Source: Verrucomicrobiota bacterium (GTDB lineage: Bacteria > Verrucomicrobiota > Verrucomicrobiia > Palsa-1439). From it: 47,663 nt of DNA. Position 1 is the first letter of the stretch. Every line of letters begins with the position of its first letter. Location of the stretch: positions 1 through 47,663 of the forward strand of contig VHCW01000030.1 in the NCBI GenBank assembly GCA_016871575.1, given 5' to 3'. Below the pieces are notes generated by a model. The model was not told the DNA's origin. It ran no database searches and worked only from the letters and a program-made list of their open reading frames with translations. The translations under genes and the position numbers were made by a program. Positions 26,425 through 34,520 of this stretch are shown piece after piece.

Positions 26425-28767
26425 TTACTCGAGTGTTGGCCCGGCGATTCGCTCGCCGCGTTGTTGGCGGGTCTGGTCGGCGGGATCGAACGTGCCGTAG
26501 AACAACGCGTTGGCGTCCATCCACGTCACAAGACGCTCGATTTCGCCGAGGCTGAACGCGACGTTCTTGTGGCCGCGCAGCAGCATGTTCATCAACGGGC
26601 TGCGACGCGCGCCGAAGAATTCGGGCTGCGTGAGCGGTTCGCTGTTGTTGACGCGAAAATCACCGGGCCTGCCGCCCCACGCGGAGAACGGAACGCGCGT
26701 GGCCAACGCGTTGTAGGATGACGTGTACTTGCCTTGCGGCGCGCCGGTCAGCGTGAGGCCGGCGGCGGGTTTCTGGCCGCTGTGACAGGTGACACAAAGT
26801 TTGTCCAACACGGGCTGGACGAGAATCGGGTAGCTCAACGGACGCGAGCCATCAGGGCCGGGCGCGATGTCCGACGGCGGACGTTTCAACGCGAGCGCGA
26901 CGTTGCCCGGCGTGGGCGCGCTCGTGCGCGGTTCGTGACAGCCGATGCACGAGACGTTTTCACCGGGCTGAAGATAGGTGATGCTGCGCATCGTCTGGAC
27001 GGCTTGGCCGCGTTCATCAAGCGCCTGAAACGCCAGCCCGATTCCGGCGGGCGCGCGGAAAAACGCCGAGCCGTCCGGCTCGACCGGCACGGTGCCGAGC
27101 ACTTGTTTACCGGGCGAGGCGTTGGCGAGGCCGACGGTCGGCGTGTTGGCGTGGGGCGTTGTTTTCGGAAGGACTTGGACGATGCGCAGCCGTTTGATTG
27201 TCACGTCGGGCAGATACGGCCACGCGACGCGGACGTTTTGGAGGAAGAACGTGCCGGTCGCTGGAGCCGCCGGGACGGCGGCTGCTACACCGCGCGGTGT
27301 AGTGGCGTCCGTCCCGGACGCTGTTCCGGCTAATTCGGTCGGAAGCACCGGTGGTTTCGGACGGGCGCGCAACGGCACCGGCCAGAGGCTGCTGATGTCG
27401 GGATCGCGATAGAGCAGTTCCTTGTTGCCGAAACAGTCCACAAGATAGAGGCCGAACTGGTTGGGCGGGTTGGCGCTCGGCTCGCCGATGAGCGGGTCGA
27501 AACTGTACGCCGCCAGAAAGTATTTTTCCGACAACGGTAACGGTGTCCGATAACAATGCCCCGGCCACCGCGCCTGTTCCACCGGAACCTCTGGAGCTTT
27601 TGCGACGCCGGCCGGTGCGTGCCAGAAACCTTTCCCTTTGTCGCCGTGTGAAACCGGTGCTTCGCTTTCGGGGAAGAGCGCGTCGGGCGTAAGGCGCGTG
27701 ATCGGTTCAAGGCCATCAACGCCACGCGACACGTCGAGCAGAATAATCGAGCCAGCGGTCATCGCGTGGTGGGCGGCGGCGGTGGCCATGACACGGTGCG
27801 AGCCGGGCACCGGCTTCGCCTCCCAAACGCCGACGGGGTTGAGCGTGTGATTGCCGTAGAACGCGCGGACGTTGCTGCCGTCGGGACGGACAGTCCAGAG
27901 TTGCTGGTAATACACCGCGTTCCGATCCACGTAATCCCAGCGCGTGTAAAGAACGCGCCCGTCGTTGAGCACGGCGGGATCCCACTCGTGGGTCTCGTGG
28001 AAGGAAATCGTGCGCGGGTTGGAGCCGTCGGCTTCGGCGATGGCCAGCGTGTAGGTCGGACACGGCCCGCGTCCGCACCGGTGAAATCCGCCGCGGCGTG
28101 TCGAGATGAAGATGATGCGTCCGTCCGGCAAATAACGCGGCGCAAAATCATCGAACGCGCCATCGGTGAGTTGGCGCAGTCCCCGGCCATCGGCGGACAT
28201 CTCGTACAGATGATAGAAGTGGTCAGCGTGCTCTTCGCGACTCGCGGGCACTTTCTCGACGTGGCAATACGCGAACAACACACGTTTGCCGTCGTACGAA
28301 ACTTCCGGGTGTTGGTAACTGCCGGTAAGCGCAGCGAGTTGCCGGCAATGCATGGATGTACCGGGTTCATCGAGGACGAAGATGCCGCCGCCGGGGCGGG
28401 CGCAACTGCCGGGGTATTGCGTGAGCTGGTGGCTCATAATGCTCGGCACCTGCTTGACGAACAGCAACGGGCCGGTGCGCGCCAGCGGATTGCCCAGCGC
28501 GATGCGGCGGCGAAGCTGATGGAGTTTGCGCCAGGTTTCTTCGTTGCGCGGCGCGTGGCGCAGTTGCTCCCATTCGGGTTGCTCGCAGTGCAGGTCTGCA
28601 ATCAAGGCGTCGCCGCGTTTCAACAACAGTTCGATGGCGGCGGCGTAGGTGCTGGGGTTGCGTTCGGCGCCGATGCCGTCCTGCATCCGCCAGTCGCGCT
28701 CGATCAGTGCCTGATCCGCGTGCGCAGCACAACAGCAGAACAAAACCAGCAGCAGTAACCGGTTCAT
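26425..28767 (-). CDS. Secreted hydrazine-synthase-alpha-like protein with PD40-type propeller and two heme c motifs
   Basis: A signal peptide (about 1-17) is followed by an N-terminal region and a WD40-like/PD40 beta-propeller (about 100-450), with repeats such as HPEVSYDGKRVLFAY and APRYLPDGRIIFIST. The C-terminal part carries two heme-c-attachment motifs, CIGCH (Cys607-His611) and CVTCH (Cys658-His662). This is the layout of the family that includes hydrazine synthase subunit alpha, but relatives in Planctomycetota and Verrucomicrobiota are mostly of unknown function and are not evidence of anammox. Between about 482 and 510 lies an Ala/Thr/Pro-rich insert that coincides with a palindromic DNA element. 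The start overlaps the stop of the upstream DUF4838 gene by 4 bp (ATGA). Confidence 0.82.
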   Translation of the reverse strand: MNRLLLLVLFCCCAAHADQALIERDWRMQDGIGAERNPSTYAAAIELLLKRGDALIADLHCEQPEWEQLRHAPRNEETWRKLHQLRRRIALGNPLARTGPLLFVKQVPSIMSHQLTQYPGSCARPGGGIFVLDEPGTSMHCRQLAALTGSYQHPEVSYDGKRVLFAYCHVEKVPASREEHADHFYHLYEMSADGRGLRQLTDGAFDDFAPRYLPDGRIIFISTRRGGFHRCGRGPCPTYTLAIAEADGSNPRTISFHETHEWDPAVLNDGRVLYTRWDYVDRNAVYYQQLWTVRPDGSNVRAFYGNHTLNPVGVWEAKPVPGSHRVMATAAAHHAMTAGSIILLDVSRGVDGLEPITRLTPDALFPESEAPVSHGDKGKGFWHAPAGVAKAPEVPVEQARWPGHCYRTPLPLSEKYFLAAYSFDPLIGEPSANPPNQFGLYLVDCFGNKELLYRDPDISSLWPVPLRARPKPPVLPTELAGTASGTDATTPRGVAAAVPAAPATGTFFLQNVRVAWPYLPDVTIKRLRIVQVLPKTTPHANTPTVGLANASPGKQVLGTVPVEPDGSAFFRAPAGIGLAFQALDERGQAVQTMRSITYLQPGENVSCIGCHEPRTSAPTPGNVALALKRPPSDIAPGPDGSRPLSYPILVQPVLDKLCVTCHSGQKPAAGLTLTGAPQGKYTSSYNALATRVPFSAWGGRPGDFRVNNSEPLTQPEFFGARRSPLMNMLLRGHKNVAFSLGEIERLVTWMDANALFYGTFDPADQTRQQRGERIAGPTLE
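27264..27323. repeat. Palindromic REP/MITE-like element inside a coding sequence
   Basis: The centre is a perfect 18-bp palindrome, CTACACCGCGCGGTGTAG (27285-27302). It is flanked at equal 6-bp distance by CCGGGACGG (27270-27278) and its complement CCGTCCCGG (27309-27317). The whole element would fold into a long hairpin. It lies in frame in the HzsA-like gene and encodes an Ala/Thr/Pro/Gly-rich stretch next to the conserved TGTFFLQNV. I infer insertion of a dispersed repeat; only one full copy is seen in the window. Confidence 0.7.
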
Positions 28768-30569
28768 CGCGTGATTTCCGCCTCCAGTATCTTGAGGTAG
28801 TCCGCTTTGTCAACGTCGCGCCATTCGCGGATCCGTGTCAGCTTGCTTTGCTCGAAGGTCTGCTTGAACGACGGGAACCGGCTCCGCGCGAGTGGACGCA
28901 AAGCTTGCTGTGTCCGCGCCAGTTCCGCGATGGCGTAATCCACGCTCATCCGCGAGCGGCGGACGCGGTCAAGCGCGCCGGCATCGTCTTTCACGAGCAA
29001 CTCGGCTTGTTCCCAGAGCGCGTTGGCTTCGGTCAGCAGTTCGGGCGTCAGGTGTTGACTGGTCGGCTTGTCAAAAATCCTGACGTGGGTCTGTTGTTTA
29101 TCAGCGTAGTCGTGGATGAGGTTAAGGTACTGCAGAATCGCCGGAGCCGCTGCGCCGTAGTAGGCGGCGAGGAACTCGCGCGTCGCCAACGCTTCGTCGT
29201 AGTTCGGGTTCCAGAGAAACTTTGCGATGAGATACGCCTTCAACGCAACCATCTCACTGTCGGGCGTGTCGTAGGTGCCCTGCTCGAAAACGCCGGTGAC
29301 GCGGTTGGCGGCGAACAGTCGGATGTTGTCGTCGAGCAACCGCTTGTTCGGCATCGGCAACAGGTAATGCGAGTAATTCGTTGTGTAATCCCATATCCAA
29401 AGACGATTGCAGACCTTGGCCCACACTTGGAGGTCTTTGACGAATTTCTGGTTCGCCTCGTTGCAGCCGCTCGCCAGCGGATGGGCGAAACAGCACTCGA
29501 TGTTGCTGAGACGGATGACGACATTGGGGCACAGGCGCATCGTCTTCGGCGGCTGGCGCGACCATTGATAGGCGAGCGTCTCGACCATCTTGTCGGGGAA
29601 CTCCTTCTCAACGGCCTCTGCGACGCGATTCACCAGATGCAACAGCGGCCCCATCCCGGTCTCCTCGGCTTTGGCCAGCGCCGCGCAACGGTCGCACTCG
29701 CAAAAATCACGGTTGTCGCTCTGGCTGAGCGAGAAGACGGTCGCGTCGGGCTGCGCGCGCATTCCGGCGCGGATCGCCTCGGTGCAGAGGCGGATGACAT
29801 CCTCGTTGGTGCAACAAAGCTGGCGGGGACTCCGTTTGCCTTTGCGCAACGCGAAATATTCGGGATGCGCGGAGAAATACTGGTCGGCCGGCACCAGCTT
29901 GTCGAATGTGTGCACGAAGAACCCAAAGCCAAACTTGACGCTGCCGCCGTGCCGGGCGTCCAGTTCCGGAACCGGCGGACGAATGTTCTGCCGCTCCAAC
30001 AGGCGTCCGCGCCCGCCTTCGCCGTTGAGCCGGTTCCGCGCCATCCAGTTCCCGTCGTAGCTCTCCCACGTGTACGTCTCGCGGTACTCGAAGACCGGCA
30101 CTTTGCGCTCGTTCAATTGCGGCAACGGAAGCCGTCGGGCTTGCGGGACGCGTTCGATCTCCGGCGTGAACCACCGGCAGCCGAAATGGTCTTCGAGCAA
30201 ACCATAAACGCCGTACAGCGTTCCGCGCGGCTCGCCGCCGATGATCACTAGACGATCGCCGGCGGTGCGCAACACGTAACCTTCTTTGCCCAATCCGTCC
30301 GGCAAAACATAATGTCGCGATCTGCCAACGAGAATCTCACGCGGTTGCGCCGGCTCCGCGTCCGTGACAATCGGCAGCCGCGCGCCGGTGATCTTCTGCA
30401 GGTAAGTCTGGAGTTCTTGCGCGGCGTAATTGACGGACGGCGAGCAGTTCTTCGCGACGACGATGCGGTAATCGGACCGGCCCGCGTCAGCCAGCATGAG
30501 ATCCGTTCTTTTCGTGGTCGCACACGCCGCGAGGAACAGCGCCACGACGCTGAGCAGGAGGAATCGCAT
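28764..30569 (-). CDS. Secreted DUF4838 lipoprotein, copy 1
   Basis: A lipoprotein signal ends in FLAAC (about residue 16). The N-terminal part (about 30-150) resembles the alpha-glucuronidase/GH20-type N-terminal domain: NYAAQELQTYLQKITGARLPI, ILVGRSRH, LVIIGGEPRGTLYGVYGLLEDHFGCRWFTPE. The central DUF4838 domain has FSLSQSDNRDFCECDRC (a CxCxxC cluster) and a TIM-barrel-like pattern. This suggests a glycosidase-like enzyme acting on polysaccharides at the surface, but no activity has been shown. The length is 601 aa. It lies 2 bp downstream of the Tat AKR-like gene and overlaps the HzsA-like gene by ATGA. A second DUF4838 gene sits at 35877. Confidence 0.85.
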   Translation of the reverse strand: MRFLLLSVVALFLAACATTKRTDLMLADAGRSDYRIVVAKNCSPSVNYAAQELQTYLQKITGARLPIVTDAEPAQPREILVGRSRHYVLPDGLGKEGYVLRTAGDRLVIIGGEPRGTLYGVYGLLEDHFGCRWFTPEIERVPQARRLPLPQLNERKVPVFEYRETYTWESYDGNWMARNRLNGEGGRGRLLERQNIRPPVPELDARHGGSVKFGFGFFVHTFDKLVPADQYFSAHPEYFALRKGKRSPRQLCCTNEDVIRLCTEAIRAGMRAQPDATVFSLSQSDNRDFCECDRCAALAKAEETGMGPLLHLVNRVAEAVEKEFPDKMVETLAYQWSRQPPKTMRLCPNVVIRLSNIECCFAHPLASGCNEANQKFVKDLQVWAKVCNRLWIWDYTTNYSHYLLPMPNKRLLDDNIRLFAANRVTGVFEQGTYDTPDSEMVALKAYLIAKFLWNPNYDEALATREFLAAYYGAAAPAILQYLNLIHDYADKQQTHVRIFDKPTSQHLTPELLTEANALWEQAELLVKDDAGALDRVRRSRMSVDYAIAELARTQQALRPLARSRFPSFKQTFEQSKLTRIREWRDVDKADYLKILEAEITR

Positions 30570-30571
30570 CG

Positions 30572-31477
30572 CTATGCCGCTTTCCCCAGTTCACGCGTGT
30601 ATTGCGCGTTGGCGCTGACCTCGTCGAAGAACCACGGGAACATGCCGACGATGACGCCGTCGGTCGGCTTGATGTTCTCGAAGGCGAACTTGAACGCCGC
30701 GCGCACGCTCTGCTGGTTCGAGCAATGACGACCAGAGCCGAGAATCTTGAAACCGAAGCACGGTTGTTTCACTTGGCGGATGACCTGCGTCATCACCTTC
30801 GGGTCGTCGCGGAAGAAAGGCAGACCGAAATCGAGCATCGGAATCTCCTTGTCCTTGTTCACCGTCTTGCAGGTGAGGAAGTAGAAACAAGTCATGAAGA
30901 AATCCACTTCCCAACCTTCGTCGGCCACGCGTTTGATGCAGTCGGGATTGTGCGCCGAGACGCCGGCGAGCACGCCGGCGTCGTGCACCGCCTTGACGTA
31001 GTCGCGCACTTCGCCGGCTTTGCCGGCGGCGAAAAGACGGTCGGTCGCGCCGCCGTGGTGAACCATGGCAATGGGCTGTGCCTGCGCGACGGCATCCTTG
31101 ATTTGTTCGCGCTGCGAATGCAGGCAGATAAACGTCATTTTGCTTCCGCGCTCGCGCAACGGCCGAAGATACGGCAACGCGCGGTCAGGCGTCGAAAACT
31201 GGTGGGTGGTGATGCCGGCGCGCTCGCAATTCTGTAGGAACTCGACAGTGCGCTCCGGCGTGAAATACTCCTTCATATGCTGGTTGGCATGCGGCCCGGA
31301 GTAGGAATAGCCGAGGAGCGGATTGGACCCGGCCACCAACCGGCTGATGCGATGTTTGCCGAGTTGGATGGTCGGCATCGGTGTTGGCTCGGCTGCGTCG
31401 AGGAGTTGCTTCGGGCCGAGCGCGGTGGCTGCGGCCAGCCCCGCGATCTGTGTCAGGAAACTGCGACGTGTTGTCAT
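30572..31477 (-). CDS. Tat-signal aldo/keto-reductase-like TIM-barrel protein
   Basis: A twin-arginine signal (TTRRSFLTQIAGLAAATALG) precedes a barrel with an AKR-like beginning (IQLGKHRISRLVAGSNPLLGYSY). Strands then follow the usual AKR order: ERAGITTHQFSTPDRAL, KMTFICLHS, IAMVHHGGATDRLF, VLAGVSAHNPDCIKRV and FGFKILGSGRHCS. The usual AKR catalytic Tyr and Lys are not obvious at their normal places, so a non-reductase role is possible. It has 301 residues and a good ribosome site (aaaggaacga). Its start lies 13 bp from a palindromic repeat doublet. It is upstream of the DUF4838 and HzsA-like genes and probably in the same operon. Confidence 0.72.
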   Translation of the reverse strand: MTTRRSFLTQIAGLAAATALGPKQLLDAAEPTPMPTIQLGKHRISRLVAGSNPLLGYSYSGPHANQHMKEYFTPERTVEFLQNCERAGITTHQFSTPDRALPYLRPLRERGSKMTFICLHSQREQIKDAVAQAQPIAMVHHGGATDRLFAAGKAGEVRDYVKAVHDAGVLAGVSAHNPDCIKRVADEGWEVDFFMTCFYFLTCKTVNKDKEIPMLDFGLPFFRDDPKVMTQVIRQVKQPCFGFKILGSGRHCSNQQSVRAAFKFAFENIKPTDGVIVGMFPWFFDEVSANAQYTRELGKAA

Positions 31478-31490
31478 TTCGTTCCTTTCA

Positions 31491-31549
31491 TAGTAGTCGT
31501 CACGCTCCGCGTGACGAACAAAACATCACGCGGAGCGTGATGAGTACTT
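31491..31549. repeat. Inverted pair of REP-like palindromes (BIME-like)
   Basis: Two 24-bp arms (31491-31514 and 31526-31549) are complementary at 21 of 24 positions with an 11-bp loop. Each arm carries its own hairpin core, TCACGC-TCC-GCGTGA and its complement. The element lies between the ceramidase-like stop codon and the ribosome site of the AKR-like gene. It could act as a transcription attenuator, mRNA stabiliser or transposase target. It is unrelated in sequence to the element at 27264. Confidence 0.8.
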
Positions 31550-32946
31550 TATTTCCACATGGCGTTGATCATCTCGACGGTTCGATCCACCAGCACTTGG
31601 CCGCCTTCGGGTCCGACCATGCCGCTCTGGACGACCGCACTGTAGCCGCCACCAGCGACGGCTCGCACGGTCGGTAAGTAACGACCCCACCCGCCGGTCA
31701 GCTCGATGACGAACGTCTGCTCGGCCTTGCTGCGGGCTTTCATCTGCGCGCCGTAGTCGTGGAACAACTCGAACGGATTAGTGGCAATCGCGATGTCGCC
31801 AATCCGCAGGACGTGCACCTCAACGGTGAAGGTCGGTTCCTGCTCCTGCGTCTTGTAGCGGTCAATCGTTTTCTGATACCACGCGCTGCGGCGGCTCTTG
31901 TCGCCCTTCTTCTTCAGCGCCTCGATTTCCTTTTGGGCTTCCGCCACTTCCTTCTCTGTCACCTTGCGCACCGGCAACGCGATGTCCTCGACCTTGTGCG
32001 CAAACGGAACGTCCGCGCGAATATCTCGACGGGCCAACTTGCACACGTCGGCGACTTCGCGGGCGATGCGCCGACCGATTTCCTGCGTGCTGGTCAAGCC
32101 GCGCAGCTTTAGCATTCGTTCCTCGGCGGCCTTGCGATACATCGGGCGCGGCGAGTGATCGCCGCACGCGCCCGGCCAGCCGAGCACGAGACCATCGCGC
32201 CATTGCTCACGCACGTCGTGCCAGAAATCGGCGTTGACGGTCGAGCGGCCTTCGACCACCTGTGACGGGCATTCGACGTTGATACCGGTCGCCAGCAGCT
32301 TCTTTTCGTTGTTCCAGAAGAAAAGCAGTTCCAAGCCGTGGTCTTCGCGTCCTTCGATGCCGCGGAAGTTGGGATCGTCGGTCGCACCGTACATCTTGGC
32401 CGTGCCGTCGGCATAAACGGCGCGCCGGTTGTGGCCGACCACGGCGTGTCCCAAACCCCAACTCACGCCGCCGGGCTTACGTTGTTGCCACGCGCGAGCG
32501 CAGACATCCACCAGCCGTTCAATCATGAACGCAACGTACTCACTCGGTTGCATCACGCCGTCTTTCGGGATCTCGTACATGCCTTCTTCAATCACAGCCG
32601 AAGTGTGGGTGTGCGTGGCGGTCATGACGAGCTTGCGCGGGTCAAACCCCGGCAGCTTCGCACGCAAACGATCTCGCAGCGGCTCCGGAACCGTCGGGAA
32701 AAACACCACGATGTCGGCAGAGAGCAGAATCGCTTGCTCGCCCTTGCCGGCTTCGATGGCCACGGCTGTGGCCGTAATCGGATTGTCCACGCCGCGCGAG
32801 ATGCGCGTGTGGAATTGCCCCGCGAGGGCGATGGGTTTATCGGGTGTGATGCTGACGGTGGCCGCGCCGATGCGCAATTCGGCAGCAACGCCGTTCATTG
32901 CTGCCGCGGTTATCAGCAATGAAAGGAGAGTTACCAGATTGCGCAC
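31549..32946 (-). CDS. Secreted neutral/alkaline ceramidase-like protein
   Basis: A signal peptide (about 1-22) precedes a domain similar to the N-terminal part of neutral/alkaline non-lysosomal ceramidases: ELRIGAATVSITPDKPIALAGQ, DNPITATAVAIEAG, ILLSADIVVF and MTATHTHTSAVIEEG with the HxH zinc ligands. GHNRRAVYADGT follows. The ceramidase C-terminal immunoglobulin-like domain is not visible. The family uses a zinc-dependent amidase mechanism, so N-acyl bond cleavage is the natural guess, but relatives in this phylum are uncharacterised. The length is 465 aa. The start is GTG at 32946, supported by a strong cggagg ribosome site. It lies 27 bp after the DUF1080 gene. Confidence 0.82.
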   Translation of the reverse strand: MRNLVTLLSLLITAAAMNGVAAELRIGAATVSITPDKPIALAGQFHTRISRGVDNPITATAVAIEAGKGEQAILLSADIVVFFPTVPEPLRDRLRAKLPGFDPRKLVMTATHTHTSAVIEEGMYEIPKDGVMQPSEYVAFMIERLVDVCARAWQQRKPGGVSWGLGHAVVGHNRRAVYADGTAKMYGATDDPNFRGIEGREDHGLELLFFWNNEKKLLATGINVECPSQVVEGRSTVNADFWHDVREQWRDGLVLGWPGACGDHSPRPMYRKAAEERMLKLRGLTSTQEIGRRIAREVADVCKLARRDIRADVPFAHKVEDIALPVRKVTEKEVAEAQKEIEALKKKGDKSRRSAWYQKTIDRYKTQEQEPTFTVEVHVLRIGDIAIATNPFELFHDYGAQMKARSKAEQTFVIELTGGWGRYLPTVRAVAGGGYSAVVQSGMVGPEGGQVLVDRTVEMINAMWK

Positions 32947-32957
32947 AAGCGCCTCCG

Positions 32958-32973
32958 TTCGCCGTCCGGCGAA
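32958..32973. other. Intercistronic hairpin next to the ceramidase-like ribosome site
   Basis: A 7-bp perfect stem TTCGCCG/CGGCGAA with a 2-bp centre lies exactly between the DUF1080 stop codon (32974) and the cggagg ribosome site (32952-32957) of the ceramidase-like gene. It could modulate translation of the GTG-started gene or be an mRNA-stability element. It is short, so chance is possible. Confidence 0.4.
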
Positions 32974-33663
32974 TTACAGCGCGCGGAACTTCACGTTGCG
33001 CCAGCGCACGGAGAATGGGCCAGTGCCCTTCTTGATGCCGTGCACTTGAAAGCCGATGATGCCTTCGGGATCGTGCGGCTGGCTGAAATCGGCGGTCGGA
33101 ACACCGTTGATCCAGCTTTGGTAATGGTCGCCCTTCACGACGATGCGGTATTGGTTCCACTCGCCTTTCTTGAATGCGGCCTTCGCAGCGTCGGTGCGGA
33201 CCGCCTCGGTCTTCGTCAGGATGCTCCACCAGGTGCCGCGGCGCGCTTCGTCGTAGAAATCGCCGGCGGTGCCGTTGATGGCGATCTCGCACTGCGGCCC
33301 GAACACGCGCCCGGCGGGCAACGGTTTGCCGCTCTTCGAGCCTTCGGGCACCGGGTCGCCTTCCTTGGCGACGTGGCTGCGGACTTGGACGCCGGAGTTG
33401 AGCTGGTCGTCCACGTTGACCTCAAACTGAAGCTCAAAATCCTTGCACGGCGTTTTCGTGGCGAGGAAGGTGTTTGGGCTGCCTTCGACGGTGGTGCCGA
33501 CGAGCACGCCATTTTCAACCTTGTAGGAGGCGGTGCCGCTGACGATTTGGAAGTTGTCCAGCTTGCCGTCGGCAAACCAGTTCTCCCATCCGGGACAGCA
33601 TTTATCGCGGATGCAACCGGTCATGACGGAAACAATCAACAGGGCGGAAAGAAGTGTTTTCAT
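32974..33663 (-). CDS. DUF1080 (3-keto-disaccharide hydrolase-like) lipoprotein
   Basis: A lipoprotein signal (LLIVSVMTGC, about residue 16) precedes a single DUF1080 domain, a concanavalin/LamG-like sandwich. Typical segments are NGVLVGTTVEGSPNTFLATKTPCKDFELQFEVNVDDQLNSGVQVRSH, GPQCEINGTAGDFYDE-like and QYRIVVKGDHYQSWINGVPTADF with IGFQVHG. DUF1080 proteins have been assigned as 3-keto-glycoside hydrolases in some bacteria, acting after a glycoside 3-dehydrogenase, but no such dehydrogenase is in the window. The length is 229 aa. The ATG at 33663 was chosen over an upstream in-frame one because it starts the signal peptide. It is first in the series leading to the ceramidase-like gene. Confidence 0.9.
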   Translation of the reverse strand: MKTLLSALLIVSVMTGCIRDKCCPGWENWFADGKLDNFQIVSGTASYKVENGVLVGTTVEGSPNTFLATKTPCKDFELQFEVNVDDQLNSGVQVRSHVAKEGDPVPEGSKSGKPLPAGRVFGPQCEIAINGTAGDFYDEARRGTWWSILTKTEAVRTDAAKAAFKKGEWNQYRIVVKGDHYQSWINGVPTADFSQPHDPEGIIGFQVHGIKKGTGPFSVRWRNVKFRAL

Positions 33664-33769
33664 GGTGCTCCGGCTTTTACGCCGATATCGTTGAACGGAC
33701 AAGGAAAAACATCAGGTTGCGCGAGGGGCAGCAGAACGGGGCCGCTTTTGGCAGTTTTTTACCCGGTTT

Positions 33770-34171
33770 CTACAACCAACTGATCTTGATCTCTTTCTCC
33801 AGCGCCTTGAACTCCGTGTCGCCGGTGACCAGTTCAGCTTTCTTCTCCTTGGCCAGCGCGGCGGCAAACGCATCGGCAAGACTCATCTTGAAACGCGCCT
33901 TGAAATCAGCGGCAAGATCGGCGAGGCGGCGGTCGGCGGGGTGGAACACGATCGGGGCTGCGGCCAGTTCCCGCGCAACGGTTTCCCATGCAGCCTGCCC
34001 GTCTTTGCGGCGGATCGTGTATTGGACCTCAGCGTAGTTCACCTCGGTCATGTGGACCGGATGGTCGCGTTCGCCGGCGCGTTCGAGAATCTTCGCCACC
34101 ACCTCAGCGGCAGGCTCATCGCGCAACAGGGCCAGCAACGCGTGACTATCGAGAACCTGTGCTGCGGGCAT
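33770..34171 (-). CDS. PIN-domain toxin (VapC-like ribonuclease)
   Basis: The 133-residue protein has PIN-domain acidic residues: Asp8 (VLDSHALLALL), Glu43 or Glu48 (TEVNYAEV), Asp100 (LADAFAAALA) and Asp118 (LVTGDTEF). VapC toxins are Mg-dependent RNases that cleave tRNA or rRNA. The gene overlaps the antitoxin by 26 bp, the usual TA layout. The start at 34171 was preferred over an upstream in-frame ATG inside the antitoxin. Confidence 0.92.
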   Translation of the reverse strand: MPAAQVLDSHALLALLRDEPAAEVVAKILERAGERDHPVHMTEVNYAEVQYTIRRKDGQAAWETVARELAAAPIVFHPADRRLADLAADFKARFKMSLADAFAAALAKEKKAELVTGDTEFKALEKEIKISWL

Positions 34172-34439
34172 ATTTGGCTTCCTCCAACGCGATTTCCCCT
34201 GCTTTGTGCTCGGCCCACTCCTGCGCAAAAGGCTTGTCGCCCGGCTTGCGCTTCAGGATGCCGCGCAGTTTGCGGATCGTGACGGAAGTGACCGGCTTGA
34301 GCAGGATACCGTCTTCCGTTGCGGTGACAATCGCGCGGGTGCCGTCCTCGATGCGAAACAGCTTGCGCAACCGCATCGGAATGACGACTTGGCCTTTGGT
34401 GGTGAACCAGACGGAATCTGTTTTCAATGCTGTGCTCAT
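34146..34439 (-). CDS. AbrB/MazE/VapB-type antitoxin
   Basis: The 97-residue protein has an N-terminal swapped-hairpin AbrB/SpoVT DNA-binding domain (about 8-50: VWFTTKGQVVIPMRLRKLFRIEDGT, IVTATEDGILLKPV). The C-terminal part (about 51-97) would wrap the PIN toxin and block its active site. It lies upstream of and overlaps the toxin by 26 bp. The promoter at 34448-34475 would be autoregulated. The ATG at 34439 is used; an in-frame ATG at 34475 would start within the promoter's -35. Confidence 0.92.
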   Translation of the reverse strand: MSTALKTDSVWFTTKGQVVIPMRLRKLFRIEDGTRAIVTATEDGILLKPVTSVTIRKLRGILKRKPGDKPFAQEWAEHKAGEIALEEAKYARSTGSR

Positions 34440-34447
34440 CGGTGATG

Positions 34448-34475
34448 ATCTTACCAGACAACAAAAGTCCGTCAA
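34448..34475 (-). promoter_or_regulatory. Candidate promoter for the toxin-antitoxin pair (near-leaderless)
   Basis: On the minus strand, TTGACG (34475-34470) and TAAGAT (34453-34448) are spaced by 16 bp. The -10 ends only 8 bp before the antitoxin ATG at 34439, so the transcript would have a leader of about 2 nt or none. No ribosome site is seen before the ATG. This is consistent with leaderless translation. Confidence 0.6.
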
Positions 34476-34520
34476 GTCTATGCTTGTAGGAATTACATCA
34501 GCAATACGGAGTTCGCGCCG

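Noticed and set aside
26425-28767. Evidence of anammox (hydrazine synthase)
   Set aside because: Only a distant HzsA-like layout with two heme motifs; no beta or gamma subunits or hydrazine dehydrogenase nearby, and such proteins are common in non-anammox PVC bacteria.
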